DNA of 64,000 bases from JBCCGI01 sp039029355 (lineage in GTDB: Bacteria > Planctomycetota > UBA1135 > GCA-002686595), in contig JBCCGI010000029.1 in the NCBI GenBank assembly GCA_039029355.1, positions 25,442 through 89,441 on the forward strand, written 5' to 3'. Below the pieces are notes generated by a model that ran no database searches, was not told the origin of the DNA, and worked only from the letters and a program-made list of their open reading frames with translations. Shown in pieces: positions 36,607-45,834 of the stretch. The position numbers were made by a program, and so were the translations under genes. Numbering within the stretch: the stretch's first letter is position 1; every line of letters begins with the position of its first letter.

Positions 36607-37583
36607 CGCTTGCCGGAGATCAGCGCCTCGGGGTGGCGCTCGAGGTAGCTGGTCAGCGCGCGCAGCGAGCGCGCGGCGCCGGACAGCTCCTCGAGCAGGA
36701 GTGCCAGGCGATCGACGAGGTGCGACTCGGGCTGCACGAGCTCCGCCACCCCCGCCGCCGCCTCCTCGGTGCGCCCGAGCGCCGCGATCGCCGCGGTGAC
36801 CGTCGGGTCCACGCCGGCTTCGGTGGTCTGCAGCAGCTTGCGGAGATCGACCGACACCGCCTGGAGCTCGGCGTCGGCCGTGCGCATCAGCGTCTGGGCC
36901 TCGGCCATCGTCTCCTGCGCCGAGGCGGAGAGCGGCGGGATCTCCGCCTCCAGCGTCTTCAGCAGCCGGCTCAGGTCGGACAAGACCTCGCCGATGCGCG
37001 GGTCGCTCGCCAGCCGGCCGATCGAGTCGACCGTGTCGACGCCGCCGTCGATCAGCTCGTTGAGCGGGAGCTCCTCGAGGCTCTGGACGATGGCCTCGAA
37101 GCGGCCCGGAGTGGTCGGGACCTCGGGTAGGGGGCTCCCCCCGACGAGCTCGACCGGCGTGTCGGGCTGGAAGTCGAGCGAGACGAACAGCTTGCCGGTC
37201 ACGAAGCTGCTCTGCTTGAGCTCGGCGCGCAGGCCGAGGTCGATCAGGTGGTCCAGGAAATCGTCCGGGTCCAGCCCGCGGAAGAGGTCGTCCTGGCCCT
37301 CGAAGCTCTCGCCGGTGAACGTCAGCTCGACCGGGATGCGGATCGTCTCGCTGCGGTTGTCCCAGACCGCGCCGATGTCCGTCACGGTCCCGACACCGAC
37401 GCCGCGGTACTTCACCGGCGCGCCGACGTCGAGGCCGTCGACCGACGATCCGAAGAAGGCGACGGCCTGGTCGTGCTCCTCCAGATAGAGCCCGCTGCCG
37501 AAGGCCAGCACCGCGCCGACCGAGAACGCGACCGCGCCGACGACGAAGGCGCCGATCAGGGTGGGGTTGGCCTTCTTAGCCAT
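36600..37583 (-). CDS. MlaD/MCE-family lipid-transport substrate-binding protein
   Basis: 327 residues with an N-terminal membrane anchor (LIGAFVVGAVAFSVGAVLAF). An MCE domain follows (VAFFGSSVDGLDVGAPVKYR, GVGVGTVTDI), then a second MCE-like stretch with FVTGKLFVSLDFQPD, and a long helical tail (about 190-310) with heptad character. Longer than E. coli MlaD (183), it resembles PqiB/YebT-type or mycobacterial MCE proteins, whose helical tails form periplasmic tunnels. It overlaps the ATPase gene by 8 bases. It would move phospholipids or other lipids between membranes. Confidence 0.9.
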   Translation of the reverse strand: MAKKANPTLIGAFVVGAVAFSVGAVLAFGSGLYLEEHDQAVAFFGSSVDGLDVGAPVKYRGVGVGTVTDIGAVWDNRSETIRIPVELTFTGESFEGQDDLFRGLDPDDFLDHLIDLGLRAELKQSSFVTGKLFVSLDFQPDTPVELVGGSPLPEVPTTPGRFEAIVQSLEELPLNELIDGGVDTVDSIGRLASDPRIGEVLSDLSRLLKTLEAEIPPLSASAQETMAEAQTLMRTADAELQAVSVDLRKLLQTTEAGVDPTVTAAIAALGRTEEAAAGVAELVQPESHLVDRLALLLEELSGAARSLRALTSYLERHPEALISGKRP

Positions 37584-38346
37584 GTGAGGCCTCCGATTCG
37601 CCGCGCCGCAGGAAGGTGCGGACCTTGGGGTTCGTGCAGTGCTCGAGCAGCTCTTGCGGGTGTCCCTGGGCGATCATCGTGCGCTCCTCGGCGTCGAGGA
37701 AGATCGAATTGTTGCCGATCGAGAAGATGCTGGCCAGCTCGTGCGTCACCACGACGATGGTCGAGCCGAGGCTCTCGCGCAGCTCGAGGATCAGCTCGTC
37801 GAGCCGGCGCGAGCTGATCGGGTCGAGGCCGGCCGAGGGCTCGTCGAAGAAGAGGATCTCGGGGTCGAGCGCCATCGCCCGCGCCAGGCCGGCGCGCTTG
37901 CGCATCCCGCCGCTGATCTCCGAGGGATGGAAGTCCTCGAAGCCGGCGAGCCCGACCAGCGCGAGCTTCACCGAGGCGAGCTCGCGGATCTCGGCCCTGC
38001 TGAGGTCGGTGTACTCCTCGAGCGGCAGGCCGACGTTCTCGGCCAGGGTCATCGAGCTCCAGAGGGCGCCGCTCTGGAACAGCACGCCGAAGCGGCGCAT
38101 CACCTGGACGCGCTCTTCCGGCTCGGCCTCCCAGAAGCTCATGCCGTCGTAGTGGATCGTCCCCGCGGCCGGCGACTTGAGCCCGATGAAGTGTCGCAGC
38201 AGCGTGCTCTTGCCGCAGCCCGAGTCGCCCATGATGACGAAGACGTCGCCGCGCCGGATGTCGAAGCTGAGGTCGCGCTGGATGACGAAGTCGCCGTAGG
38301 CCATCGTCAGGCCGCGCACCTCGATCTGCGTCTCGCCCGGCTCCAT
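37576..38346 (-). CDS. MlaF-like ABC transporter ATP-binding protein
   Basis: 256 residues with a complete ABC cassette: Walker A MGDSGCGKSTLLRHF, Q-loop LFQSGALWSSMTL, signature ISGGMRKRAGLARAMALD, Walker B EILFFDEPSAGLDPI and switch His in VVVTHELASIF. The SGGMRKR variant and the SALF/GALW element are typical of MlaF/Mkl. It couples ATP use to the MlaE permease and MCE protein. The ATG at 38344-38346 lies two bases from the permease stop; longer in-frame starts fall inside the permease gene. Confidence 0.95.
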   Translation of the reverse strand: MEPGETQIEVRGLTMAYGDFVIQRDLSFDIRRGDVFVIMGDSGCGKSTLLRHFIGLKSPAAGTIHYDGMSFWEAEPEERVQVMRRFGVLFQSGALWSSMTLAENVGLPLEEYTDLSRAEIRELASVKLALVGLAGFEDFHPSEISGGMRKRAGLARAMALDPEILFFDEPSAGLDPISSRRLDELILELRESLGSTIVVVTHELASIFSIGNNSIFLDAEERTMIAQGHPQELLEHCTNPKVRTFLRRGESEASHG

Positions 38347-38348
38347 GG

Positions 38349-39476
38349 CTAGATCCCCAGCGTCTCGAGCACGACCGCGAACACGGCCTCGGAAACGACG
38401 ATCGCGACGATGCCGGTGACGACGGCGGAGGTGGCCGCGAGCCCGACCGCCGACGCGCTGCGGCCGCACTGCATCCCGCGCATGCAGCCGGCGACCGCGA
38501 CGAGCACGCCGATCACGGCGGCCTTGATCAGCCCGACGCCGAAGTCGCCCAGGGAGGCCGCCTCGGTCGTGTGGAGCCAGTAGAGCCCGGGCGAGATGTG
38601 CAGCACGCCCACGCCGACCAGCGAGCCCCCCAGGATGCCCATCGCGTTGGCGTAGACGGTGAGCAGCGGCATCATCAGCATCAGCGCCAGCATGCGCGGC
38701 AGCACCAGGAGGTCCATCGGCGAGAAGCCCAGGGTGCGCAGCGAGTCGATCTCCTCGTTCACCGTCATCGTCCCGAGCTGGGCGGCGTAGGCCGCGCCCG
38801 TCCGCCCGGCCATCAGGATGCCGGTCATCATCGGCGCCATCTCGCGCGCCATGCCGATCGCCACCAGGTCCGCGACGTAGACCTCGGCGCCGAAGATCTT
38901 GAGCTGGACGGCGCCCATGAAAGCCAGGATCAGCCCGACCAGGAAGCTGATGAGCCCGACGATGCCCAGGGCCTCGATCCCGCACTCCTGGACGGCGAGC
39001 GCCAGGTCCGAGCGCCGGAAGCGCGCGCGTCCCGCGAGCAGCCGGCCGAAGGACAGCGTCGACTCGCCGAGGAACGTCAGCACCTCGCGCGCGCCGGTGC
39101 CGAGCTCGACCGCGCGGCGCCCGACGCGCTCGAAGTAGGGGGCCTCGCCGCCGTCCTTGCCGGTCTCGCGCTCGGGGACGGCGAACACCAGCTCGAGCAG
39201 CTTGCGCGGTCCGTCCGGCAGCCCGCTGCGGTCGGTCTCGATGCGGCGCGCCTCGCCCTCGCGCTCCAGCTGCACCAGGAACGCGAGCAGCCAGGTGTCC
39301 CATTCGGCGATGGCCGCGCCGTCGAGCACCAGGCGGCGCGTGCCGCTGCCGGCGCGCGCCAGCACCTCGCCCGCCTTGGGCGCTTCGCCGCCGACCTTCC
39401 AGCTGCCGCGTAGCCGCACCACCGCGGTGTCCGCCGCGGTCTGCTCGAGGTCGACTTCGCCGGTCGCGGGGCCCAT
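38349..39476 (-). CDS. MlaE-like ABC permease with N-terminal STAS domain
   Basis: 375 residues. Residues 1-105 look like a STAS domain (RLRGSWKVGG, RLVLDGAAIAEWDTWLLAFL), the MlaB role fused to the permease. The MlaE domain follows with about five to six helices: VGLISFLVGLILAFMGAVQL, the EQ-loop-like REMAPMMTGILMAGRTGAA, LGTMTVNEEIDSLRTLGFSP, and the last helices. It is the first gene of a three-gene mlaEFD-like operon; no mlaC or mlaA is visible. The STAS fusion is frequent outside proteobacteria. Confidence 0.93.
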   Translation of the reverse strand: MGPATGEVDLEQTAADTAVVRLRGSWKVGGEAPKAGEVLARAGSGTRRLVLDGAAIAEWDTWLLAFLVQLEREGEARRIETDRSGLPDGPRKLLELVFAVPERETGKDGGEAPYFERVGRRAVELGTGAREVLTFLGESTLSFGRLLAGRARFRRSDLALAVQECGIEALGIVGLISFLVGLILAFMGAVQLKIFGAEVYVADLVAIGMAREMAPMMTGILMAGRTGAAYAAQLGTMTVNEEIDSLRTLGFSPMDLLVLPRMLALMLMMPLLTVYANAMGILGGSLVGVGVLHISPGLYWLHTTEAASLGDFGVGLIKAAVIGVLVAVAGCMRGMQCGRSASAVGLAATSAVVTGIVAIVVSEAVFAVVLETLGI

Positions 39477-39538
39477 CCAGGGGCGATTGTAGGGATTGGC
39501 GGAGGCGGAGGAAGGACCGTCCGCGCCGCGCTTCGGGC

Positions 39539-40651
39539 TCAGGCGGTCGTCGGACCCGCCAGCCCGCGCAGCGCCAGGAAGCGCTGGAGCCCGTCGCGCG
39601 TGATCAGCCCGACGAGGCGCGTGCCCTCGACCACCGGCAGCGCCCCATAGGGCGTCTGCGCCAGCCGCGTGAAAACCACCAGGAGGTCGTCCGCGGGTCG
39701 CGCGGCCTCCAGCTCGGCGCGCATCACGCTCGCCACCGAGCTGAAGCGTTCTTCACCCAGGGCGCGCAGGAGGTCGCGGTCGTGCAGCACGCCGACGAGC
39801 GCGCCGTCGTGGACGACCGGGTAGTGCCGCTGCGACCCGTGCCGCGCGAGCTCGGCCACGTCGCTGAGCCGATCGGTGGGCGAGAGGGTCAGGATGTCGG
39901 TCGCCATCGCGCTCGCGACCGAGGCGCCCTGCAGCCCCGCCCGGGCGCGGGCGAAGTACGTCTCCTGCGCCGCCCCGAACCACACGAAGGCCGCGATCAG
40001 GATCAGGACCGGGTTCGCGAACAGCCCGATGACGCCGAGCCCCACCGCGAACAGGCGCCCGACGCGCGCGGCCAGCTCGGTCGCGCGGAGCGATCCGAGC
40101 CGCATCGCGAGCAGCGCCCGCAGCACGCGCCCGCCGTCCATCGGCAGCGCGGGCAGCAGGTTGAAGGCGAAGAGGAGTCCGTTCGAGAGCAGCGCGAAGG
40201 CCAGCGCGCCCCGGAGCGCCGCGACCGCCGGCACGCCGGGCACCAGCGTGGCGGCCAAGCCGACCGCCGCGAGCAGCGCGAGCGCGAGGTTGACCGCGGG
40301 GCCCGCGAGCGCCACCACCAGCTCCTCGCGCGGCCGCTCGGGCATGCGCTCCAGCTGGGCTACGCCGCCGATCGGGAGCAGCGTGATGTCGCGCGTCGCG
40401 ATCCCGTAGCGCCGCGCGGCGAGCGCGTGCCCGTACTCGTGCAGCAGCACAAACGAGAACACCGCCCCCAGGCTCAACACCGTCCAGGCCGCCGCGGCCG
40501 GCGGTCCCCCCCCGACCAGCTGCACCGCCGCTAAGACCCCCAAGAGGAGCAGCAGCGTGACGTGCACGAACACGTCGATTCCGAGGAAGCGCCCCAGCCG
40601 CAGCGTCCAGCCCGAGCGCGCGGCGGTGTTTTTCGATCGATCCTGCCTCAC
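39539..40651 (-). CDS. Site-2 protease family protein with two CBS domains
   Basis: 370 residues. The M50 core has the zinc site HEYGHALAARRYG (HExxH type) and the third ligand in LLPALPMDGGRVLRAL (PxDGG). Six or so hydrophobic segments span residues 15-215. Two CBS domains follow (about 230-365: MATDILTLSPTDRLSDVAEL; VVEGTRLVGLITRDGLQRF), which usually sense adenosyl nucleotides. Such Rip3-like proteases cut membrane substrates, often anti-sigma factors or signal remnants. It is upstream of the Mla genes on the same strand with 62 bases between, perhaps separate. Confidence 0.92.
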   Translation of the reverse strand: MRQDRSKNTAARSGWTLRLGRFLGIDVFVHVTLLLLLGVLAAVQLVGGGPPAAAAWTVLSLGAVFSFVLLHEYGHALAARRYGIATRDITLLPIGGVAQLERMPERPREELVVALAGPAVNLALALLAAVGLAATLVPGVPAVAALRGALAFALLSNGLLFAFNLLPALPMDGGRVLRALLAMRLGSLRATELAARVGRLFAVGLGVIGLFANPVLILIAAFVWFGAAQETYFARARAGLQGASVASAMATDILTLSPTDRLSDVAELARHGSQRHYPVVHDGALVGVLHDRDLLRALGEERFSSVASVMRAELEAARPADDLLVVFTRLAQTPYGALPVVEGTRLVGLITRDGLQRFLALRGLAGPTTA

Positions 40652-40788
40652 AGGCCTTCTATAGGACGCGAACGGGTCTCCCCCAAGCCCGGGCGGCTCC
40701 GTGGGCCACCCGCGGAACCGAGCGCGCGTCGGGGCGTTCTATCGACCGTCCCCGCCGCCCTTCGAGAGGCGAACGCCGCCGCGTCGCG

Positions 40789-40818
40789 GCTGATTTTCGA
40801 CTTCTTCGAGCTCCAGCT
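40789..40818 (+). pseudogene. 3' remnant of a duplicated esterase gene (30-base repeat)
   Basis: These 30 bases match 41791-41820 at 29 of 30 positions and encode LIFDFFELQL, nearly the C-terminus of the esterase downstream (LMFDFFELQL). A stop codon follows shortly (TGA at 40826-40828). No upstream esterase sequence remains, so it looks like the end of a lost tandem copy, or a recombination scar. The rest of 40652-40906 holds nothing else that I recognise. Confidence 0.6.
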
Positions 40819-40906
40819 AGTACCCTGAGAGGGTTGGGCGGAACCGCGCGTTCGCGGGGGCGTTCGACCGCTCGATCCACCTGCGCCGCCGGGAAAGGCC
40901 ACCCCC

Positions 40907-41830
40907 ATGCTGCTCGCGCCCCTCGTCCTGCCGCTCCTCCTTCCGCCCGCCCCGCAGCCGGTGCCGCCGGCTCCGCGCGCGGCGCCCGGGGCGGAGCTCT
41001 CCCTGCAGGCGATCCTCTCCGGAGGGATGCTGCGCTGGTACCGCGTCTATGTGCCGACCGACTACGACCCTTCCGTCCCGGTGCCGGTCCTCTTTGCGTT
41101 CCACGGCGGCGGCGCCAACGCGACCCATGCGTCGGAGGCCTACGGCATCGTCGAGGAGGCCGAGGAGCGCGGCTGGATCGCGGTCTTCCCCGAGGGCACG
41201 GGCGAGTTCGGCGGCCCGCCGTTCTTCCTCTTCGAGACCTGGAACGCGGGCGACTGCTGCACCTACGCGATGGAGAACGGCATCGACGACGTCGGCTTCT
41301 TCGTCGACCTGCTCGCCAAGCTCTCGGCGACCTACGCGGTCGACCCCGGGGCGGTCTTCTCGACCGGCATGTCGAACGGGGCGATGATGACGTACCGGCT
41401 GGCGGTCGAGGTACCCGAGCTGCTCACCGCCATCGCGCCCGTTTCCGGAGCGCTCCTGACCGCGCCGCCAACCACACCGCTGCCGGTGCTCGCGATCCAC
41501 GGCCTCCTGGACGAGGCCATCCCGTTCGCGGGCGGCTCCGGCAGCGGCCCGGCCACCCCCGAGCTCCCCAGCCAGCTCGAGACGATCCTGCCGTTCTTCG
41601 CGGTCAACGGCGGCGCGCTTCCGGCGGCGCCGCTGGTGCAGGGGCCCGCGCTGCTCTTCGCGTCGGGGCCGCCGTCGCTGGCGGATACGTGGTACTTCCT
41701 CGCGCTCGACGGCGGGCACACCTGGCCGGGCCAGATCCCCTCGCCGCTCCAGCCCAACGAGCCGCTCCACACCGGGGTGCCCGCGACCCCGCTGATGTTC
41801 GACTTCTTCGAGCTCCAGCTGCTGCGGTAG
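40907..41830 (+). CDS. Secreted PHB-depolymerase/feruloyl-esterase-family hydrolase
   Basis: 307 residues with a short hydrophobic signal and Pro-rich linker. The alpha/beta-hydrolase features are those of the LpqC/PHB-depolymerase family: VPVLFAFHGGGANATHASEA (oxyanion hole), FSTGMSNGAMMTYRLAVEV with nucleophile Ser156, LAIHGLLDEAIPFAGG with the Asp, and LDGGHTWPG with the His. All three catalytic residues are in place. Substrates may be polyester or feruloylated polysaccharide. It ends 48 bases before the WD40 kinase gene and is preceded by the 3' remnant of a likely paralogue. Confidence 0.88.
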   Translation: MLLAPLVLPLLLPPAPQPVPPAPRAAPGAELSLQAILSGGMLRWYRVYVPTDYDPSVPVPVLFAFHGGGANATHASEAYGIVEEAEERGWIAVFPEGTGEFGGPPFFLFETWNAGDCCTYAMENGIDDVGFFVDLLAKLSATYAVDPGAVFSTGMSNGAMMTYRLAVEVPELLTAIAPVSGALLTAPPTTPLPVLAIHGLLDEAIPFAGGSGSGPATPELPSQLETILPFFAVNGGALPAAPLVQGPALLFASGPPSLADTWYFLALDGGHTWPGQIPSPLQPNEPLHTGVPATPLMFDFFELQLLR

Positions 41831-41878
41831 CCCGGAGCGGCCCGGACGCCACGCAGAAAGGCCGGCGAATTTCGGCCG

Positions 41879-44800
41879 ATGGCAGGCCCAGATGACGTTG
41901 AAACCTGGATGGCCTCCGAAGCATCCAACGGCCTGGTCTCCGCCGAGAGCGAGGTCGAGCAGCTCTACCTCGCGTTCGTCCTGGAGCGCGAGGCCGACCC
42001 GGATCTGACGATCGAGGCCTTCGGCCGCCGACATCCGGCCCACGCCGACGACCTGCGGGGGTTCCACGACGACTCCGAGCGCGGGCAGAGCGTCCTCCGC
42101 CGGGGCGGCCTGCCCGAGCCCACCGGCGCGGTGGTCGACCGGGTCCGGGCCTTCGTCGGCCGGCTTGCGGTGCGGCGCCCGGACCCCGAGCGCTACGAGG
42201 TCCGCGAGGAGATCGGCCGCGGCGGGATGGGGGTCGTCTACCGCGTCTGGGACCGCAATCTCGAGCGCCACGTCGCGATGAAGGTGTTGCCGCGCGACCT
42301 GGATAGCCGGTCCAGCTCGACGCTCGCGCGGCTCCTCGTCGAGGCCGTGTACACCGGCCGCCTGAACCACCCCGGCATCGTCCCGATCCACGACCTCGGC
42401 GTGGACGACCAGGACCGGGTCTTCTTCTTGATGAAGCTGGTCGAGGGCCGGACGCTGACCGAGGTCCTGGGCGACCTGCGCGCGGGGCGCGGCGGCTGGA
42501 CGGTCGAGCGCGTCCTCGGCGTGTTGCGCCGGGCCTGCGAGGCGCTGCGCTACGCCCACGGGCGCGGGCTGCTGCACCGCGACCTCAAGCCCGACAACCT
42601 CATGGTGGGGGACTTCGGCGAGGTCTACGTCATGGACTGGGGCCTCGCGCGCAGCGTCGACGGGAGGACCGTGGCGGCGCTCGACGGCCAAGGCGCGGAC
42701 GACGACGCAGCGGGGGGCACGCCCGCGGCGCTCACCCAGCACGGCGTCGTGCTGGGGACCCCCGCCTACATGGCGCCCGAGCAGGCGCGCGGCGAGCGCG
42801 ACTCGGTCGATCCGCGCTCGGACGTCTACTCGATCGGGGCGATCCTCTACCACGTGCTCGCGGACCGGATGCCGTACACCGAGCCGGGGACGCTGCTCTC
42901 CCAGCGCGCGCACCTGAAGCGCGTGCTGGAGGGCGAGCCCGCGCCGCTGGACCAGGCCGCGCCCGAGGTGCGGGGCGAGCTGGCCGCCATCTGCTCCAAG
43001 GCGATGGCGCGCGAGCCCGAGGAGCGCTATTCCTCGATGGCCGAGCTCGAGCACGACCTCGCCGCCTTCCTCGAGGGCAAGCCGGTGCGCGCCTACGAGG
43101 ACGGCGCGTTGACGCAGCTGCGCAAGTGGGTGCGGCGGAACCCGGGGCCGGCGGCGCTGCTCGGCCTCGTCGTCGCCCTGGGCGCGGCTCTCGTCGGCGG
43201 CTTCCTTTATATGAAGAGCGACGAGGCCGACCGGCTGCGCCGCGCGATCTACGAGTCGGCCCTGCGAACGGCCGACGCCGACCAGCGCGACGGCACGGGC
43301 CTCGCGACCCGGGCGGCCCTGGAGGGCGTCGCCCCCGAGCTGCGCGACTGGGAGTGGCACCACTTCTGGGCGCGCGTCGAGCCGGGGCTCGGGGCCTTCG
43401 AGCTCCACGCCGGCGCGGCGACCGCGTTGGCCTCCTCGCGCGACGGCAGCTGGGCGGCGTCGGCCGGCCTCGACGGCCGGCTGCTGGCGTGGTCGATCGC
43501 GACCGGCGAGCTGCGCGCGGCGCCGATGAAGCACCGCGGCCGGCTGCTGGCGGTCGACCTCAGCCCCGACCAGGAGCTGATCGCCGCCGGCGGCGAGGAC
43601 GAGCTGGCGCTCTGGAGCGCGGCGACGGGCCAGCGCGTCGCCGGCTTCGGCTGGTCGTCCGACGAAGGGGGGGGCACGGTGAACGACCTCGCCTTCCTCT
43701 CGGATGCGCGGCTGGTGACCGCCGGCAAGCCCGGCGGCGTCCAGGTGTGGGACGTGCCGAGCGGGCGGCGCGTGGAGGACCCGATGGAGCCGCCGGGCAC
43801 GGTGCTGGCGCTGGCGCTCGACCCGAAGGGCCGCTACGTCGCCGGCGTGAACCACCGCGGCGAGGTCACGCTGTGGCGCGTGCGCGGCTGGGACGCCGTC
43901 GCGAGCTTCCGCGCGACCGACGAGCTGCTGGCCTGCCCGGCGCTCTCGTTCGACGCGACCGGCGAGCTGCTCTTCACCGGAGGCGACGACCGCGTCGTGC
44001 GCGCGTGGACCGTCGACGACCTGATCGGGGCCCTGGACCCCGAGCCGCTCGCCGAGTCCGCGGGTTTCGAGCACGGGCTGCTGACCCTCGCGCTGCACCC
44101 CGGCGGGGCGCTCGTCGCCGCGTCGGCCGACGGCGAGGTGCGCTTCCTCAAGCCCGACACCCTGGCCGACCTGGGCGAGCTCTTCTCGGCCCCCGGCGGC
44201 GCCGCGGACCTGCTGCTGCCCGGCGACGGACGGGTGCTGTACGCCGCCCTCGGGGACGGCCGCGTCGGCCAATGGGATACGGCGACGCCGACCGGGCAGA
44301 CGCGCCTGGCCGGCCACCTGCGCGGCGTGGGGAGCGCCGCCTTCTCGCCCGACGGCACGCGGCTGGCGTCCGGCGGCGACGACCACACGCTGCGGCTCTG
44401 GAGCGTCGAGCTCGGAGCGGGCGAGGCGGCGCTGCGCGGCCACGGCGACCGCATCTGGGACGTCGCGTGGTCGCCCGACGGCCGCCTGGTGGCGTCGGGC
44501 TCGCCCGATACGAAGGTCGGCCTGTGGGACGCCGACGGCGGCGCCCTGATCGACCTCCTCGGCGGGCACGAGGGCGAGGTCCACGCCGTCGCCTTCCGCG
44601 AGCATCCGCGAGCACTCGTCAGCGCCTCGTCCGACGGCACGCTGCGGACGTGGATCGCCGCCGAGGGGTCGCGCTCGCGCGTCGTGTGGCGCGGCGAGCC
44701 GCTGCGCTCGATGGCGCTCTACGGCGGCGGCCGGCGCGCCGCGTGCGGAACGCAGGCGGGGAGCGTGCTGCTCATCGACCTCAAGACCGGCGAGACCCTG

Positions 44801-45778
44801 GCGCGCTTCGACGACCACGAGGGCGGCGCGGTGCGCGCGGTCGCGCTATCGCCGGACGAAGGCACGCTGGCTTCGGCGTCGGTGAACGGCGGCATCGTCG
44901 TGCGCGACCTCGTGCGCGAGCGGGTGCCTACGCGCCTCGCGTCACCGGCGGCGGCCTTGGCGTTCTCGCCCGACGGGCGGCGGCTGGTGAGCGGCGGCTG
45001 GAGCGACCCGGTGCAGATCTGGGACGCCGCGACCCTGCGCCCGGTGGTCAGTCTGCCACACACGACCTCGCTCGACGTCGCGTTCCGTCCCGACGGAAGC
45101 TCGATCGCGGTGGCGGGGCGCGACCGCAGGGTGACCCTGTGGCACGCGCAGGTCCCGCGCGAGCTGGGCCTGGCGCGCCTCGAGCGCGAGCGCATGGATA
45201 CGCGGCTCGCGCCGGAGGTCGAGGAGCTCCTCGGCACCCACGTGCTCGCCGCGCGCGCCGCCGAGGCCGCGCTCACGCACCCGGGCTGGACGCCCGCCGA
45301 GCGCCTGGCCGGCGCCCGGCAGGTGCGCGCGACCGGCGACGTGCCCGGACGGCTTGGCCTCGCGGCCTGGGGCGTCGCCCGTGAGGCGGACGCCTCGCCC
45401 GCGCGCCGCGCCGAGGCCCTGGCGTGGGCCGAGTTCGCGCAGCACGCGACCTCTCCCACGACCGAGTTCACGCTGACCGAGGCCGCGCTGCACGTGCGCC
45501 TGGCGCAGTGGGACGAGGCCGAGGCCGACCTCGACCGCATCCCCGAGCGCGTCGGCTGGCACCCGGACTTCCGCGCCGGCTCGCGGGTCGCACTCGCCCT
45601 GCGCGCCGTGCTCGAGGCCGGCCGCGCCAACCGCTTTGCCGCGCTGGACGCGCTCTCCGAGCTGGAGGCGACCCGCGACGAGGCCGCGGGCGACCCCGAC
45701 GCGCTCGTCGTCGAGCTGATCGCCGAGGCCGAGCAGCGCCTGCGCGCCCTCGACGAGGAGCCGGACGGGACACGGTGA
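41879..45778 (+). CDS. Ser/Thr protein kinase with two predicted WD40 propellers
   Basis: 1299 residues. A ~100-residue N-terminal part precedes the kinase domain (from Tyr106): GRGGMGVVYRVWD, VAMKVL, HRDLKPDN (His233), DWGLAR in the DFG position (Trp instead of Phe, common in planctomycetes) and the APE motif YMAPEQA. A membrane helix lies near 425-445 (ALLGLVVALGAALVGGFLYM). Residues 510-1100 hold 14 WD-type repeats by my count (AAFSPDGTRLASGGDDHTLR; VAWSPDGRLVASGSPDTKVG), enough for two seven-bladed propellers. A helical tail ends the protein. It is coupled to an ECF sigma gene and opens the 41.9-55.9 kb signalling/envelope region. Confidence 0.94.
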   Translation: MAGPDDVETWMASEASNGLVSAESEVEQLYLAFVLEREADPDLTIEAFGRRHPAHADDLRGFHDDSERGQSVLRRGGLPEPTGAVVDRVRAFVGRLAVRRPDPERYEVREEIGRGGMGVVYRVWDRNLERHVAMKVLPRDLDSRSSSTLARLLVEAVYTGRLNHPGIVPIHDLGVDDQDRVFFLMKLVEGRTLTEVLGDLRAGRGGWTVERVLGVLRRACEALRYAHGRGLLHRDLKPDNLMVGDFGEVYVMDWGLARSVDGRTVAALDGQGADDDAAGGTPAALTQHGVVLGTPAYMAPEQARGERDSVDPRSDVYSIGAILYHVLADRMPYTEPGTLLSQRAHLKRVLEGEPAPLDQAAPEVRGELAAICSKAMAREPEERYSSMAELEHDLAAFLEGKPVRAYEDGALTQLRKWVRRNPGPAALLGLVVALGAALVGGFLYMKSDEADRLRRAIYESALRTADADQRDGTGLATRAALEGVAPELRDWEWHHFWARVEPGLGAFELHAGAATALASSRDGSWAASAGLDGRLLAWSIATGELRAAPMKHRGRLLAVDLSPDQELIAAGGEDELALWSAATGQRVAGFGWSSDEGGGTVNDLAFLSDARLVTAGKPGGVQVWDVPSGRRVEDPMEPPGTVLALALDPKGRYVAGVNHRGEVTLWRVRGWDAVASFRATDELLACPALSFDATGELLFTGGDDRVVRAWTVDDLIGALDPEPLAESAGFEHGLLTLALHPGGALVAASADGEVRFLKPDTLADLGELFSAPGGAADLLLPGDGRVLYAALGDGRVGQWDTATPTGQTRLAGHLRGVGSAAFSPDGTRLASGGDDHTLRLWSVELGAGEAALRGHGDRIWDVAWSPDGRLVASGSPDTKVGLWDADGGALIDLLGGHEGEVHAVAFREHPRALVSASSDGTLRTWIAAEGSRSRVVWRGEPLRSMALYGGGRRAACGTQAGSVLLIDLKTGETLARFDDHEGGAVRAVALSPDEGTLASASVNGGIVVRDLVRERVPTRLASPAAALAFSPDGRRLVSGGWSDPVQIWDAATLRPVVSLPHTTSLDVAFRPDGSSIAVAGRDRRVTLWHAQVPRELGLARLERERMDTRLAPEVEELLGTHVLAARAAEAALTHPGWTPAERLAGARQVRATGDVPGRLGLAAWGVAREADASPARRAEALAWAEFAQHATSPTTEFTLTEAALHVRLAQWDEAEADLDRIPERVGWHPDFRAGSRVALALRAVLEAGRANRFAALDALSELEATRDEAAGDPDALVVELIAEAEQRLRALDEEPDGTR

Positions 45779-45834
45779 CGGAAAGCCGGGAAAAGCGTGT
45801 GGCCGGCCCGGCCGACCGCCCCCTGAGAGGCGGG

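Noticed and set aside
40817..44818. Minus-strand open frame of about 1330 codons
   Set aside because: Antisense to the esterase and WD40 kinase; its composition (Arg, Ala, Gly, Gln) and lack of any motif mark it as a mirror of the real genes.
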